Positions 51,087-60,113 of a stretch of DNA of 64,000 bases are shown piece after piece. Position 1 is the stretch's first letter; the number at the start of each line of letters is the position of its first letter. Source of the DNA: a virus. The translations under genes and the position numbers were made by a program. The stretch is taken from positions 1 through 64,000 of IMG/VR virus record IMGVR_UViG_3300031754_000003; one strand, 5' to 3'. The notes below the pieces were generated by a model. It was given only the letters and a program-made list of their open reading frames with translations, did no database searches and was not told the origin of the DNA.

Positions 51087-51935
51087 TCATTGCTGCACGT
51101 AGGTCAAATTCCCCGCCAGCGCCGCGGTGCCAGATTGAAGAAGACAGATACCATTTGCCGCCGTCGCCGTCACGCCGACAGTCCCGGCTCCGTTCCCGTA
51201 AGCCATACCCCCGTTCGCCGCATAACTCTCGCCGCTCGCCGCTGTGGTTGAGCCCCAGACGGCTGCCTCATTCGCTGTCGTACACGCCGCTCCGGTTCCT
51301 TCGATCAAGCTAACTACCGCCGCCGTGGCCGCGAGCACATGATAAGAGCAGACATAGACTTTCTTGCTTGCGCTTCCGGCGACGAGTTGCGTATTCCCCG
51401 AACTGGTCGCGATCGCCACGTTAGTCTTAGCCGCACTCGTACATGGATCACTCGTCGTGACCGCAACCGTACCGCCCGTCTGTTGCATCGGCGAGCCGAG
51501 CGTGGTGTTGATCGTCGTTAGCGCAGTGTTTCCGGTCGTCTGCAGTGTGCTCGTAGCGGCTAATGCCGGGAGCGGAAGTGAGGTAGCCGAAATCGGAAAG
51601 ACCGCCCCCGTGCCAGGCTGGACATACCAGGAATCGGCCGCAGCGTCGGTGCCTTTAGCCCCCTGAGCTACGGTACCGACCGTGATCGTTCCGCTGAAAG
51701 TCGCGCCGGTGCAGAGGTTGCCATTCACGTCTTCCGTAAGCGGCGCTTGGGTTAGGGCCGTGTATGGCCATTGCCCAGATGAATATGGGGCAGTCCCGCA
51801 TGACGTGACGACGATGGCAGTCGAAAAAGGCGTAGTTATTGTTTGCGCCGATTGTACCGAAATGCTCGCAACAATGCCGGCAGTGACAACCGCCGCCGCT
51901 ATAGCCGGGATTGCGCGAGAGAACCTCAATATCAA
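51087..51935 (-). CDS. Secreted protein with YVCS...VEGTG-type module
   Basis: 282 residues. N-terminus MILRFSRAIPAIAAAVVTAGIVASI is a signal peptide ending VQSA-Q. The middle (NTALTTINTTLGSPMQQTGG) looks like a spacer. The last 90 residues (KVYVCSYHVLAATAAVVSLIEGTGAAC, GMAYGNGAGTVGV, NGICLLQSGTAALAGNL) align with the module of the 26900-27490 gene. The two may share a partner or fold. Confidence 0.6.
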   Translation of the reverse strand: MILRFSRAIPAIAAAVVTAGIVASISVQSAQTITTPFSTAIVVTSCGTAPYSSGQWPYTALTQAPLTEDVNGNLCTGATFSGTITVGTVAQGAKGTDAAADSWYVQPGTGAVFPISATSLPLPALAATSTLQTTGNTALTTINTTLGSPMQQTGGTVAVTTSDPCTSAAKTNVAIATSSGNTQLVAGSASKKVYVCSYHVLAATAAVVSLIEGTGAACTTANEAAVWGSTTAASGESYAANGGMAYGNGAGTVGVTATAANGICLLQSGTAALAGNLTYVQQ

Positions 51936-52747
51936 TCGATCCGATACGGCTGCGCCGATGTGGCGATCTCATGCGCAGCCTGAGGCGGGGAGCGCGGATC
52001 GAACTTACGTTCCTCGGGAGGATCGGCAACAATCTGCACCGGCGAGTTTTCGGGCAAGCCCGCCCTCTGGAATGGTGTAGTTCCCGGAATCTGCCCGCGC
52101 TGCCGCCGCTCTATTTCGGCCTCATAGACTCGCTCGGCAATCCCTTGTTGCGGACCTCCGATCCATTGCATGAATGCTCGATGAACAGCAGTCGCGGCTT
52201 TCGTCAGCGGCTGCATATGCTCGTTTGGATAGAGAAAAGTGACGATTTCGCTGCCCGGCCGATATTCGATCTCTCCCGCGAACAACGGCTGCCCTACCAA
52301 GCGATACCGCAATTCATCGCCATCTCTGCGGGCTTTATCGATCAACGCCTGCATATCAACAAACCCTTGCGCGCGCCGGTCTATTTCATCAGCGGGTAAA
52401 GGTTTGTGATAGCCCGGCAATTGCGCCGCGTGAACCGATGTAGAGCGTTCGATTGCCGTGACTAACGCCATCATGGTGGCATTGTTCGGATCAGGAGGTG
52501 CCGCGCCTAGTTCAGCCAGACGCTTGCGCACCGCAGCCTCAACCAGCGCCTCAATTTGAGGGCCGATCTCATTATCTTGTTGCCCGATGCCGAGATCTGC
52601 GTCCGAAGGCTCTTCAGGCAATCCACCGGTGGCGTTTTCTTCGGCGCGATCGCGCTCCACCACCCCATCACGTGCCAATTCTGGAGGTGGAGAGGCGGGC
52701 CGAAGCGGGCCGAGACGAATTTCGGATTGAACCATCCTACCCGCCAT
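51932..52747 (-). CDS. Hypothetical structural-region protein
   Basis: 271 residues; an ATG at 52735 is an alternative start. N-terminal 60 residues Pro/Glu-rich and likely disordered. Central helices (IEALVEAAVRKRLAELGAAPP, NATMMALVTAIERSTSVHAA) and a conserved-looking LVGQPLFAGEIEYRPGSEIVTFLYPNE, as in small phage head proteins of BPP-1 relatives. No signal peptide. Confidence 0.5.
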   Translation of the reverse strand: MAGRMVQSEIRLGPLRPASPPPELARDGVVERDRAEENATGGLPEEPSDADLGIGQQDNEIGPQIEALVEAAVRKRLAELGAAPPDPNNATMMALVTAIERSTSVHAAQLPGYHKPLPADEIDRRAQGFVDMQALIDKARRDGDELRYRLVGQPLFAGEIEYRPGSEIVTFLYPNEHMQPLTKAATAVHRAFMQWIGGPQQGIAERVYEAEIERRQRGQIPGTTPFQRAGLPENSPVQIVADPPEERKFDPRSPPQAAHEIATSAQPYRID

Positions 52748-52752
52748 CAGGC

Positions 52753-53304
52753 TCAGTAGCTCGCGGGATAGGTCGGAGTATCATCCAACCCGGTCGCTAT
52801 ACCCGCATATGCGATCGTGCCCGCAGTGAAGGTGTTCACAACCAAATAATTGAGCCGGAAAAACCGCGGAAGGTTTTGACCCGGCGCGCGTGGTGGGATC
52901 GTGAACTCGGCAATCTTTTGTGTTTGAAGATTGCCTGTGAGCGCTCCAGCGAGCTGAGCGACGGTCAAGGCGCCGGTCTCGGCAATCGTCGTCCAGGCGT
53001 TCGGGCTATAGGGTGGAGTCCCGCTTACGCCGCTATCGATCGATTCCTGCAATTGGACATTCAGCGTGGCGCCCGAACCAGCGAACGCCGTGCCGATGAT
53101 GCACATGATCTTCGGCGGGCTTACCCCGTCGCCGATGCCGATATCCTCGCCAAACACCGCGTTTGAAACCCCAAACCAGTTCGGCGGCGCATTGCCGACA
53201 CCAACGCCAGCAAAATCGATGATGCCAGTTGATGGGGCGCCTGGCGCCGCAATGGCAAGGCTTTGATTGCTCGAAAGTGTGAGCTGGCTGTCGAGTATAG
53301 CCAT
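52753..53304 (-). CDS. Bbp16-like capsid cement/decoration protein
   Basis: 183 residues. Matches the Bbp16 layout: MAILDSQLTLSSNQSLAIAAPG, IIDFAGVGVGN, IGTAFAGSGATLNVQLQES, a long hydrophobic strand IAEFTIPPRAPGQNLPRFFRLNYLVVN and TAGTIAYAGIATGLDD. In Bordetella phage BPP-1, Bbp16 decorates and stabilises the capsid. It starts one base after the capsid gene stop, as expected. Confidence 0.65.
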   Translation of the reverse strand: MAILDSQLTLSSNQSLAIAAPGAPSTGIIDFAGVGVGNAPPNWFGVSNAVFGEDIGIGDGVSPPKIMCIIGTAFAGSGATLNVQLQESIDSGVSGTPPYSPNAWTTIAETGALTVAQLAGALTGNLQTQKIAEFTIPPRAPGQNLPRFFRLNYLVVNTFTAGTIAYAGIATGLDDTPTYPASY

Positions 53305-54363
53305 TTAGACAACCCTCGCTTCCGTTGAAAGCATCTTGTCGACGACACGTAGAGGTACACCGTTGATATCTGTCACCGGGCCGCCGGCATAGTCGCGGGG
53401 GCCAAGCAGGACGTTTCTGTCACGGATCGCTTGGATATCCATGTACCCGCGCACAGTGCGGTTTGCGTAAAACGCCGGCCGCACGACGAGACCCGCTTCG
53501 GCTCGCGCATCTGTTTCGGTGATGCCGCTGATATTGCGCGCCATCTTGGGCAAACGCAGGACCATTTTACGCATGGTCGCGTAAATGTCCGCCGCATTCG
53601 GGCCACCCAGACCGGCGTTCGTCACGTCGAGGTTACAGTACCGGCATCCCCACCGCCAATCCTCGACGCACAATCCCGCTTCCTGCCGGAACCACGTGAC
53701 GACTGCTCGATAGGGATTGCCTAGCGAGTCGTAAGCGAGCTGCACATAATCGAGCGGCTCAACCGTCAAACCAGCTTTGGCGCCCTTCGGGAAAACGCCG
53801 TACATCGACCTGGGGGACCAACCGGCAAGGAACAGCGAAGCGTTGGATGTTCCCACGCCTCCGCCGTCGAAAACATTTGCCGCGACCGGGGAATTCGCCG
53901 GGTTCACGGTATTATAGAATGCCGTGAAAAATCCCGAGAACGACGCTGGGTTGGCCGGCTGATTGCCGTAAAAGAATTGCCCGGCGATGTTCTGCGCCAT
54001 GCCTTCGAGAATGCCGTTGTCTTCCTGGTAACGCATCCGGTTCTGCTCGCGGGAGCCCCCAGCCATTTCCAAGAGTTTGCGGTCAATAGTCGAGTTCTCT
54101 TCAAGCATCCCGGTGTTGACCCGGCCCTGCGCAGTAGTGGTCTTCGCCATCGGCACGCCTTGCCCGATGAAACGCCACCATCCCTGCGGAATCGAGGTTC
54201 GCACGGTAAAGACGTGGCCCGTATTAGTGTTGCCTTCTTTCCATACGAGATCATCGTAAATCTCGTCCGCCATGGATAGAAGCTCAGCAATCTCGGCCGC
54301 CTCCCCACTCGGGTCGGTGCGTCGGGCTAGGTCGATCAGACTAAGTTGCGAACCAGTCGCCAT
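53305..54363 (-). CDS. Major capsid protein, BPP-1-type
   Basis: 352 residues. Compatible with a HK97-fold capsid subunit of the BPP-1 kind: IAELLSMADEIYDDLVWKEGN, the long N-terminal arm, SREQNRMRYQEDNGILEGMAQ, FYGNQPANPASFSGF, then GTSNASLFLAGW and the P-domain-like C-terminus. Preceded by GGAG and by an 83-base gap with short hairpins. Genes for cement, scaffold and portal follow in standard order. Confidence 0.8.
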   Translation of the reverse strand: MATGSQLSLIDLARRTDPSGEAAEIAELLSMADEIYDDLVWKEGNTNTGHVFTVRTSIPQGWWRFIGQGVPMAKTTTAQGRVNTGMLEENSTIDRKLLEMAGGSREQNRMRYQEDNGILEGMAQNIAGQFFYGNQPANPASFSGFFTAFYNTVNPANSPVAANVFDGGGVGTSNASLFLAGWSPRSMYGVFPKGAKAGLTVEPLDYVQLAYDSLGNPYRAVVTWFRQEAGLCVEDWRWGCRYCNLDVTNAGLGGPNAADIYATMRKMVLRLPKMARNISGITETDARAEAGLVVRPAFYANRTVRGYMDIQAIRDRNVLLGPRDYAGGPVTDINGVPLRVVDKMLSTEARVV

Positions 54364-54446
54364 CTAGTAGGGCTCCATCTAGGGAGAGCGGCGTCTCGCG
54401 ACGCTGCCGGAAAGCCGTTGCCCAAGCGGCAATCTATGTGGGCTGT

Positions 54447-55322
54447 CTACTCTCTTCCTATACCGTAACGCCGATCGGCTGGGTGCAAAGGGTCCATCAC
54501 CGGAGTCGGGGTTGGCCGCGGACCAGGTCGGGCTTCGCGAAGCGGGTTGCGGAAATCAGCAAGCGCGCGTTGGATCGCCGGGCGGTCGGCAAAACCCTCG
54601 GCCTGTAAGGTAGCCTCCAATCGCTCGAAGCGGCTGATCGCGTTATAAAGTAGCCTGATCGCCGCCGGGTGATTACCCGTACCCGACGAGAGAAGCATTT
54701 CTCTCGTCTCTTGTGCCTGTTCTGGCGTCCCGCCGAAGAGATCGATTGCCCGACGCGCGTCATGGAGAACGGTTTCGAAGCGGTTTTCCCATTCGGGTTC
54801 TTTTTCCGACTGTTCTTTCCAAGCGTTGACCGTATTCGCAAAAACATCGAATTGCCGTTGAACGAGGCTCTGTTCGAGATTGCGAGCATAGTTGGTTGCA
54901 GCTTCGCCGTAAAGATCAACCAGGCTTTGCGCTTTTTCAGGCGCCAAGCGTAATTCATTCGCGGTTTGGGTGAACCTAGCAAGTAGAGGATCGTCTGCCG
55001 GGACATTAAGTCCCTTGGCAAACTTTAAATCATAGGTGATCGATTCGGGAGTAGGTGCTGGTGCTGCTTCCGGTTCAGCTTCGGGTATTGCTTCAGGTTC
55101 TGGTGCTGCTTCCGGTGGTTTCCCAAGAAGATCGCCGGTCGCTTTCGTCGGCTCGAATGGGACTGCGGGAGCGACCGGTGGCTCAGATGGTGTAACAGAC
55201 TCCGCGGGTGGCTCGGTAGGAGAAATGACCGGCTGTTCCACAGATGGCACAACAGGAGTAACAACCGGAGGCTCTACGGGAGCAGGCGTCTCTGGGACAG
55301 CTTCGGGATGGGCTTCGGACAT
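54447..55322 (-). CDS. Scaffold protein
   Basis: 291 residues. N-terminal 100 residues are Pro/Glu/Val-rich and disordered (PVEPPVVTPVVPSVEQPV). The rest is helical (EKAQSLVDLYGEAATNYARNLEQ, FANTVNAWKEQSEKEPEWENRF), a layout seen in many podoviral scaffolds. Lies between portal-side genes and the capsid gene, as expected. Short basic C-terminus. Confidence 0.7.
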   Translation of the reverse strand: MSEAHPEAVPETPAPVEPPVVTPVVPSVEQPVISPTEPPAESVTPSEPPVAPAVPFEPTKATGDLLGKPPEAAPEPEAIPEAEPEAAPAPTPESITYDLKFAKGLNVPADDPLLARFTQTANELRLAPEKAQSLVDLYGEAATNYARNLEQSLVQRQFDVFANTVNAWKEQSEKEPEWENRFETVLHDARRAIDLFGGTPEQAQETREMLLSSGTGNHPAAIRLLYNAISRFERLEATLQAEGFADRPAIQRALADFRNPLREARPGPRPTPTPVMDPLHPADRRYGIGRE

Positions 55323-55672
55323 TATTTATTCCGGCGCATTGCTGAGGCTAATTCGGGGGAGGCTTCATCCAACTCCGCCCAAATCCGCCATCCCGCTTTA
55401 GAGAGACCGCTAAGAAATGCCGTCGCTATCTGATCGGGATGTCCCGTTGGCGTTGTCGCCGATTGCATCGGCCCAAAAACATTCCAGTCGCGCATCAACT
55501 CCATAATCCATTCGCGCCCGTCAGGATCGCTAAGTAGACGGACCAGGAAATTCTCGCGCCGAACGCGGCGAATTTCAACGTCTTTCTTTTGTTCATCATC
55601 CTGCGTGCGATCGGAGCCATCGAAATCGCGTACCCGATTAGCATCATCCTCTCGCGGAGAAGCGCTATTCAA
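55322..55672 (-). CDS. Hypothetical head-region protein
   Basis: 116 residues. Charged N-terminus (SPREDDANRVRDFDGSDRTQDDEQKKD), then REWIMELMRDWNVFGPMQSATTP and a helical end. This resembles the small Bbp-type protein of unknown role that follows the portal gene in BPP-1-like phages. ATGA overlaps on both sides. Confidence 0.5.
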   Translation of the reverse strand: MNSASPREDDANRVRDFDGSDRTQDDEQKKDVEIRRVRRENFLVRLLSDPDGREWIMELMRDWNVFGPMQSATTPTGHPDQIATAFLSGLSKAGWRIWAELDEASPELASAMRRNK

Positions 55673-56085
55673 TGGATTATTCGCTTCGGTTCAAACCACG
55701 GACTGATGTCGCCAGGGAGGATGAATTTCTCGATTCCACGACCCGTTGGACGCTCGGCCAGATTCATCAGCCGGCGAAAGCCGATTCTATAGATATACGC
55801 TAGATCCCCGAATTCTTCCCAGCGCTCACCAAGATAGAGTCGCGCCATCACCTTGAGGGCTTTGGCATAAAGGCTCCCTAACCTCAACCACCTGGCGTCA
55901 TCGCCGCGCCAGTGGAACATCTGCCGGCAAGTGCCCTCCAATTCCTTGTTTGCTTGAACCAATTTTGCGTAAACGGCCCCCCTTGGTGCGGGCTCAACGG
56001 CGTTCATCTTCAGCGTTTCGCAGCACTCTTCCGCCACCCTCAACGCGTCCAGGTGTTTGGTAATAAATTCGGGCTCCCGGCTCAT
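55669..56085 (-). CDS. Hypothetical head-region protein
   Basis: 138 residues, helical (KHLDALRVAEECCETLKMNAVE, YAKLVQANKELEGTCRQMFHW, WLRLGSLYAKALKVMARLYLGERWEEF). Could be a small assembly helper. No family recognised. Overlaps neighbours by 4 bases. Confidence 0.5.
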   Translation of the reverse strand: MSREPEFITKHLDALRVAEECCETLKMNAVEPAPRGAVYAKLVQANKELEGTCRQMFHWRGDDARWLRLGSLYAKALKVMARLYLGERWEEFGDLAYIYRIGFRRLMNLAERPTGRGIEKFILPGDISPWFEPKRIIH

Positions 56086-56336
56086 GTTTGAATTGCTGGT
56101 TCCAGAATGACAGCCTGAAATATTCCTCCCGGATAGCCCAAATAGACGCGTGCCCCGCGATCGCTTTGCAGATAAGGGTCAACCCAATTGTCATAACCCC
56201 GCTTTGAGTCCATTTCCTTTATATACCCTGTCCACGCCTCTATAGCGGCACTCTCGGAGCGGAACCAAAGCACAACCTTATGATTCACCCCATGGAACAT
56301 TATTGTCAGGGAATAGGGCACGTCTATCGGCATCAT
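56082..56336 (-). CDS. Hypothetical small protein
   Basis: 84 residues beginning MMPIDVPYSLTIMFHGVNHK. Mixed alpha/beta (VVLWFRSESAAIEAWTGYIKEMD, then YLGYPGGIFQAVILE). Overlaps the portal stop by 4 bases. No family recognised. Confidence 0.5.
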   Translation of the reverse strand: MMPIDVPYSLTIMFHGVNHKVVLWFRSESAAIEAWTGYIKEMDSKRGYDNWVDPYLQSDRGARVYLGYPGGIFQAVILEPAIQT

Positions 56337-58126
56337 GCTCCTCCTTGTTGCCCGCCACCTACCAAGGCGCCGAGCGCGTTATTCGGTGCGATTTGTGTCT
56401 CCGAAAGTCCCTTGGCCGCCCCGACGCCGGCCATCGCGAGTTGCGCGGCTTGTGCCTGTTGCGCCTGTTGAGCCATTTGGGCTTGGAGTTTCTTGACCAT
56501 CGCCGGCGCCCGCACGATGCGCGCCGGCACACCTAATAGTGTCGCCATTTCACGTACCGATTCATCCGGATCGAGATTGAGATGCGCGGTAGGAGCCAAT
56601 GGGTTCACGTTCTCGGCGAACGCCCACGCCCTGGTAATTGCCGCAGTCGCCGCGGCGCGTTGCGCCATCGTCAGCATCGAGATGAAATCGATTTTGAGAG
56701 GGGTGCGGCGCAGGCTCTCCGGTACGGGTTTGATCCATCCGGCTCGGTGCATGATCGCCAATTGCCTGCGGATGCGCCCCCGAATCGCCTCGTAGACACG
56801 GCCGATCACCGGCCCGAGCTGCATTAATTGTTCGGCCTTCAACGCATCGATCTCGGTCGCGGTGACGTTGCCACGCACTTCCTGCCGGAGCATCTCGATC
56901 GCGCGGAACAACGGGTTATAGAAAATGGTCTCTATGCGTTGTCGGATCTGTACGAGGTTTTCCGTGATCGGCGCCACGGCCGCCGCGGGGGGCTCATAGA
57001 TCGGATAGGCCAAAGGTTTCCCGGTCGCCGTGTTGACCCAAGTGATCCCATCCGGCCGGGTCGAGGTCGGTTGATTTTGCAGCTGGATATCGAACGCCAT
57101 CGATGGCCGGGCGATCTTCTCGATCAATTCCGCCTGACGTGCCGTCTCTAGTTGTAGTTGGATCGTAGCCCCGAGCGCATCGGAACCTGGTCCTCTATAA
57201 TACGGATCGTTGCTGACGCGATGCCATCCCATATTACTAAAAGGTATCTCGCGGAACCCCGCCTCCGAGAGCGGCCCGTCGCCAGCCTTTCCTCGAAGCC
57301 AGAAGATTTCGCGCCAGGTAAACCCCCCTTTGACAACCCCCACTTCTTGACCCGCCGGCCCGCGCACTGGGAAGTTTGGCTCGATCGCGTGCCCGATAAT
57401 GAATTCATTCTCTAAGGCGCCACCCTTCTGCGCCCACATCCGGCGGATCTCATCAGGGCATTTCTCGATCCCAAAGCGCTCGACAATTTGCCCAACTGTC
57501 AAGCGGAACTCGGCATACAACACCAAATCGGAGAAGTCGAAGCCGACACCCAAAAAATACTCTCCAGCGCAGTAGTTTACGCAGTGAAGCCCGTTGGCGT
57601 CATGCTCGTAATCAATCGTTACCCCGTTGCCGAAGAACACCAAATCTTCATAGGCGACAGCTAGACTCTCGTAGAAATTCGAGTGCGCCTGCAGATAGCG
57701 AAGAGCATCAGCCGTGTCGTCGAGCCATTGCTGGCCAGCTTGATCGATTTCGATATTTGGCATCGCTGGCCCTAGGCTCACCCACGGGCGATCAGGGTCC
57801 GTCAACCCTGACATCATGCCCGCAGCGCAGACCCGCCCGGCAATAGTTGCCGTTTCATCAACGATCAGATTATCCTTACGCAACCCTCGATCAAATGTAT
57901 TGGCAGTGATGAAAGCATGCCATCGATAGGGTAACTCATAGCGCGCGATTTCGCCCTGCGCCTCCCACCACGATAGGCGCCAGGTATAGAACGCCGCGAT
58001 CCGCGATTCGAGATGCTGATATAGGACATTCCAATTCTCGTTCGGGACCGGCCTACGTGGAGGAGGATCGGCCGGGGTTAAGGCTAAGAGTGACGGCGAT
58101 GCCCGTTGATAAAACGGCTCAGCCAT
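56333..58126 (-). CDS. Podovirus-type portal (head-tail connector)
   Basis: 597 residues, the usual size of the Head-tail_con family. N-terminal region FYTWRLSWWEAQGEIARYELPYR, then GLRKDNLIVDETATIAGRV, the clip/stem part, and the C-terminal MLRQEVRGNVTATEIDALKAEQLMQLGPVIGRV with the barrel helices. Forms the dodecameric ring through which DNA enters and leaves. C-terminus is Gln/Ala-rich (KKLQAQMAQQAQQAQAAQLA). Confidence 0.85.
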   Translation of the reverse strand: MAEPFYQRASPSLLALTPADPPPRRPVPNENWNVLYQHLESRIAAFYTWRLSWWEAQGEIARYELPYRWHAFITANTFDRGLRKDNLIVDETATIAGRVCAAGMMSGLTDPDRPWVSLGPAMPNIEIDQAGQQWLDDTADALRYLQAHSNFYESLAVAYEDLVFFGNGVTIDYEHDANGLHCVNYCAGEYFLGVGFDFSDLVLYAEFRLTVGQIVERFGIEKCPDEIRRMWAQKGGALENEFIIGHAIEPNFPVRGPAGQEVGVVKGGFTWREIFWLRGKAGDGPLSEAGFREIPFSNMGWHRVSNDPYYRGPGSDALGATIQLQLETARQAELIEKIARPSMAFDIQLQNQPTSTRPDGITWVNTATGKPLAYPIYEPPAAAVAPITENLVQIRQRIETIFYNPLFRAIEMLRQEVRGNVTATEIDALKAEQLMQLGPVIGRVYEAIRGRIRRQLAIMHRAGWIKPVPESLRRTPLKIDFISMLTMAQRAAATAAITRAWAFAENVNPLAPTAHLNLDPDESVREMATLLGVPARIVRAPAMVKKLQAQMAQQAQQAQAAQLAMAGVGAAKGLSETQIAPNNALGALVGGGQQGGA

Positions 58127-58351
58127 TCACTGGCCCGTCAATGCTTTCCCGGCCGTCGTCGGAGTAGCGGCACCCTGGCCGCTGGTCAGGAGCGTCTGAT
58201 TGAACCCAGCACCGGCAGCCGCGGTCATCGCCGCTTGCGATGCGGCTCCGGCAGCTCCCACCGTCGCCGTGCTGGGTGAGGGAGGAGAGGGAGGTGGAGG
58301 AGGCGGGGGAGGAGCAGCTATGCTGGGACCGCCGCCAAATATCGCCCCTAT
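58127..58351 (-). CDS. Small proline-rich head protein with apparent ATA start
   Basis: 74 residues if translation begins at ATA 58351, which follows GGGGAGG with 5-base spacing and gives MGAIFGGGPSIAAPPPPPPP, the standard N-terminus of a small phage protein encoded next to the portal. The C-terminus (FNQTLLTSGQGAATPTTAGKALTGQ) fits that family too. No ATG, GTG or TTG exists in frame at the right place. The stop is adjacent to the portal ATG. Either a real non-canonical start or a point mutation/sequence error. Confidence 0.55.
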   Translation of the reverse strand: MGAIFGGGPSIAAPPPPPPPPSPPSPSTATVGAAGAASQAAMTAAAGAGFNQTLLTSGQGAATPTTAGKALTGQ

Positions 58352-58521
58352 GACCGCCTCCCCATCAGATTAAGAACCCCCGATACGCGTTCCATTTTAG
58401 CTAATTTCTGTTTTACCCCAGGAGGAAACTGAAATAGAGACCCATCCGCTCGGCGCCATACCGTAGGACCAATCTTGACCCACCCATCTTCCTCGGGATC
58501 GATCTCACGAATGACAATCAA
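58348..58521 (-). CDS. Small conserved protein (TTG start)
   Basis: 57 residues from TTG 58521, which overlaps the terminase stop as TTGA. Starts LIVIREIDPEEDGWVKIGPTV and continues VWRRADGSLFQFPPG, a beta-rich small domain common after large terminase genes. Ends MGRRS. Coupled to terminase and to the ATA-start gene, overlapping it by 4 bases. Confidence 0.55.
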   Translation of the reverse strand: MIVIREIDPEEDGWVKIGPTVWRRADGSLFQFPPGVKQKLAKMERVSGVLNLMGRRS

Positions 58522-60113
58522 TGCATCGTCCTCTGGCGGAAGGGATCATAATCTCTCTGCCGCGCGATACCCCGATAGGAGCCAAACGGATCATAGCTTT
58601 GTTGCGGCGGGAGAACGGATTGCTGCTCTTGGGGCTTCGGCCAAACCACTCTTAGGCTCGGGTCGGTGATGCGCGAAAGCATATCCAAGAGATCGTCATG
58701 CAACGAGACGGGGAATGCCCGATACTCATCGAGCAATTGAGCCAAGACATCGACCGGACGGCCTTCGTAATCGATCCTCGCTATTCTCTCGGGGAGAACG
58801 AATCTTCCAGCTTCGAAGAGCGGGACTAATCGGCGAATTCGATCGGGTTTCGAATGGTCGGTCGGCATCCACGCAAGTTCGGTGATCTCGAAACGATACG
58901 CTTCGTCAGCCATCCGCTCCTTATAATACTCGATGTCGGCCTGCATACCGTATTTCTCGTATCCTACCCCGTTCGGTTTCCATTTCCGATGCAAGGCAAA
59001 CAGCGCGTCGCCACGCTCTTTCAGATTGAGCCGGTCGCGGATCGCGTCAAGTAAATAGTAGTTTGCGTCCTCGCCCAACCCGACAACTCCCATCGCCGTG
59101 TAGTCGCTCGTCGCTTTCTTCGCACTCGCCGGATCGACCAAAATATATTTCGTCATCCGGCTAAAGCTCGCGTCCCGTCCGGCGCGGTAATACCGCAGCC
59201 ACTCGTCGCGGAAGCCTTGGGTTCTATCGGCGGTTGGATCTAGAAGCATCTGTGACGCGAAAGTGTATGGGCCTTGCGATCTACGGCGCTCCGCCACCCG
59301 TTCCCTCGTCCATAGGACTGGCTCACCTTCAGCCGTGCCTTCTTTCGTCACAGGATGGCGCCGCTCGATCGCAGCGCCCCTTTCGAGGATCAACCGATAG
59401 GTATCGTTCAAATTCCATCGCGTGCCGATGTAACGTGATACCCCATTCTCGGTGCCGAGATTGAGTGAAGCTTCCCATGCCTCGTTCGTCTTCGGGATCA
59501 TTCCATGCGTAACCGTATCCCGGGTCACGACATCATCATAAATCATTATCTGAAAATGCTTGGACGTTGGCTGAGCATCCACGAGCCCCCACGCCTCAAT
59601 TGAACTCTCTTTGGGATTGCCCCGGCGACGCAGAATGATCCCCTCCTCCTCCGACCATTTCGGCGCCTCCTGGGATGGATTGCGCCAAATGATATCGGGG
59701 AAGAGCGACCTTAGAAGCTCGTTCGTCTCAAACTCGCGCTTGATCTGCCGTAAGAACGCCTTCGCAGTCGGCCGGTTGAACGAGAAAATCCCGATCGTCA
59801 CTTCCGGGTCATGCAGAATATCGAAGATCGTCAGCGCGAAAGTGATAATGGTCGATTTGTAGTGCTCTCGCGCCCAGAGATCGAGATAGCCGTTAGGAGC
59901 AGCCTGCACTTCTCTACACCGGGCGAAAATCCAGTCCCGGTTCGCGTCGCCCCGATCCAAAACCCCCACAAGAAGAAAGAAGAGATCCGCGAGAGCGAGT
60001 TGACGCTGCGCTTCCAACAAACGCTGGACTCTGTCCTCGCCCTTCGCGGCCTCCTCCATAATCTCCGCGTAAGCGGAGATCGCCGCCTCACGAGTCGGAG
60101 GTAGGCGCATCAA
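58518..60113 (-). CDS. terL: Terminase large subunit
   Basis: 531 residues; start at 60113 or the next Met. ATPase: LWAREHYKST (80-88) as Walker A-like motif and IMIYDDVV (189-196) as Walker B, with the T-x-W-N coupling region IGTRWNLNDTY. Nuclease: ILVDPAS...SDYTA near residues 320-345 and SLHDDLLDMLSRI near 470. Translocates and cuts concatemer DNA during packaging. Adjacent to the small subunit gene with 26 bases of overlap. Confidence 0.85.
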   Translation of the reverse strand: MMRLPPTREAAISAYAEIMEEAAKGEDRVQRLLEAQRQLALADLFFLLVGVLDRGDANRDWIFARCREVQAAPNGYLDLWAREHYKSTIITFALTIFDILHDPEVTIGIFSFNRPTAKAFLRQIKREFETNELLRSLFPDIIWRNPSQEAPKWSEEEGIILRRRGNPKESSIEAWGLVDAQPTSKHFQIMIYDDVVTRDTVTHGMIPKTNEAWEASLNLGTENGVSRYIGTRWNLNDTYRLILERGAAIERRHPVTKEGTAEGEPVLWTRERVAERRRSQGPYTFASQMLLDPTADRTQGFRDEWLRYYRAGRDASFSRMTKYILVDPASAKKATSDYTAMGVVGLGEDANYYLLDAIRDRLNLKERGDALFALHRKWKPNGVGYEKYGMQADIEYYKERMADEAYRFEITELAWMPTDHSKPDRIRRLVPLFEAGRFVLPERIARIDYEGRPVDVLAQLLDEYRAFPVSLHDDLLDMLSRITDPSLRVVWPKPQEQQSVLPPQQSYDPFGSYRGIARQRDYDPFRQRTMH

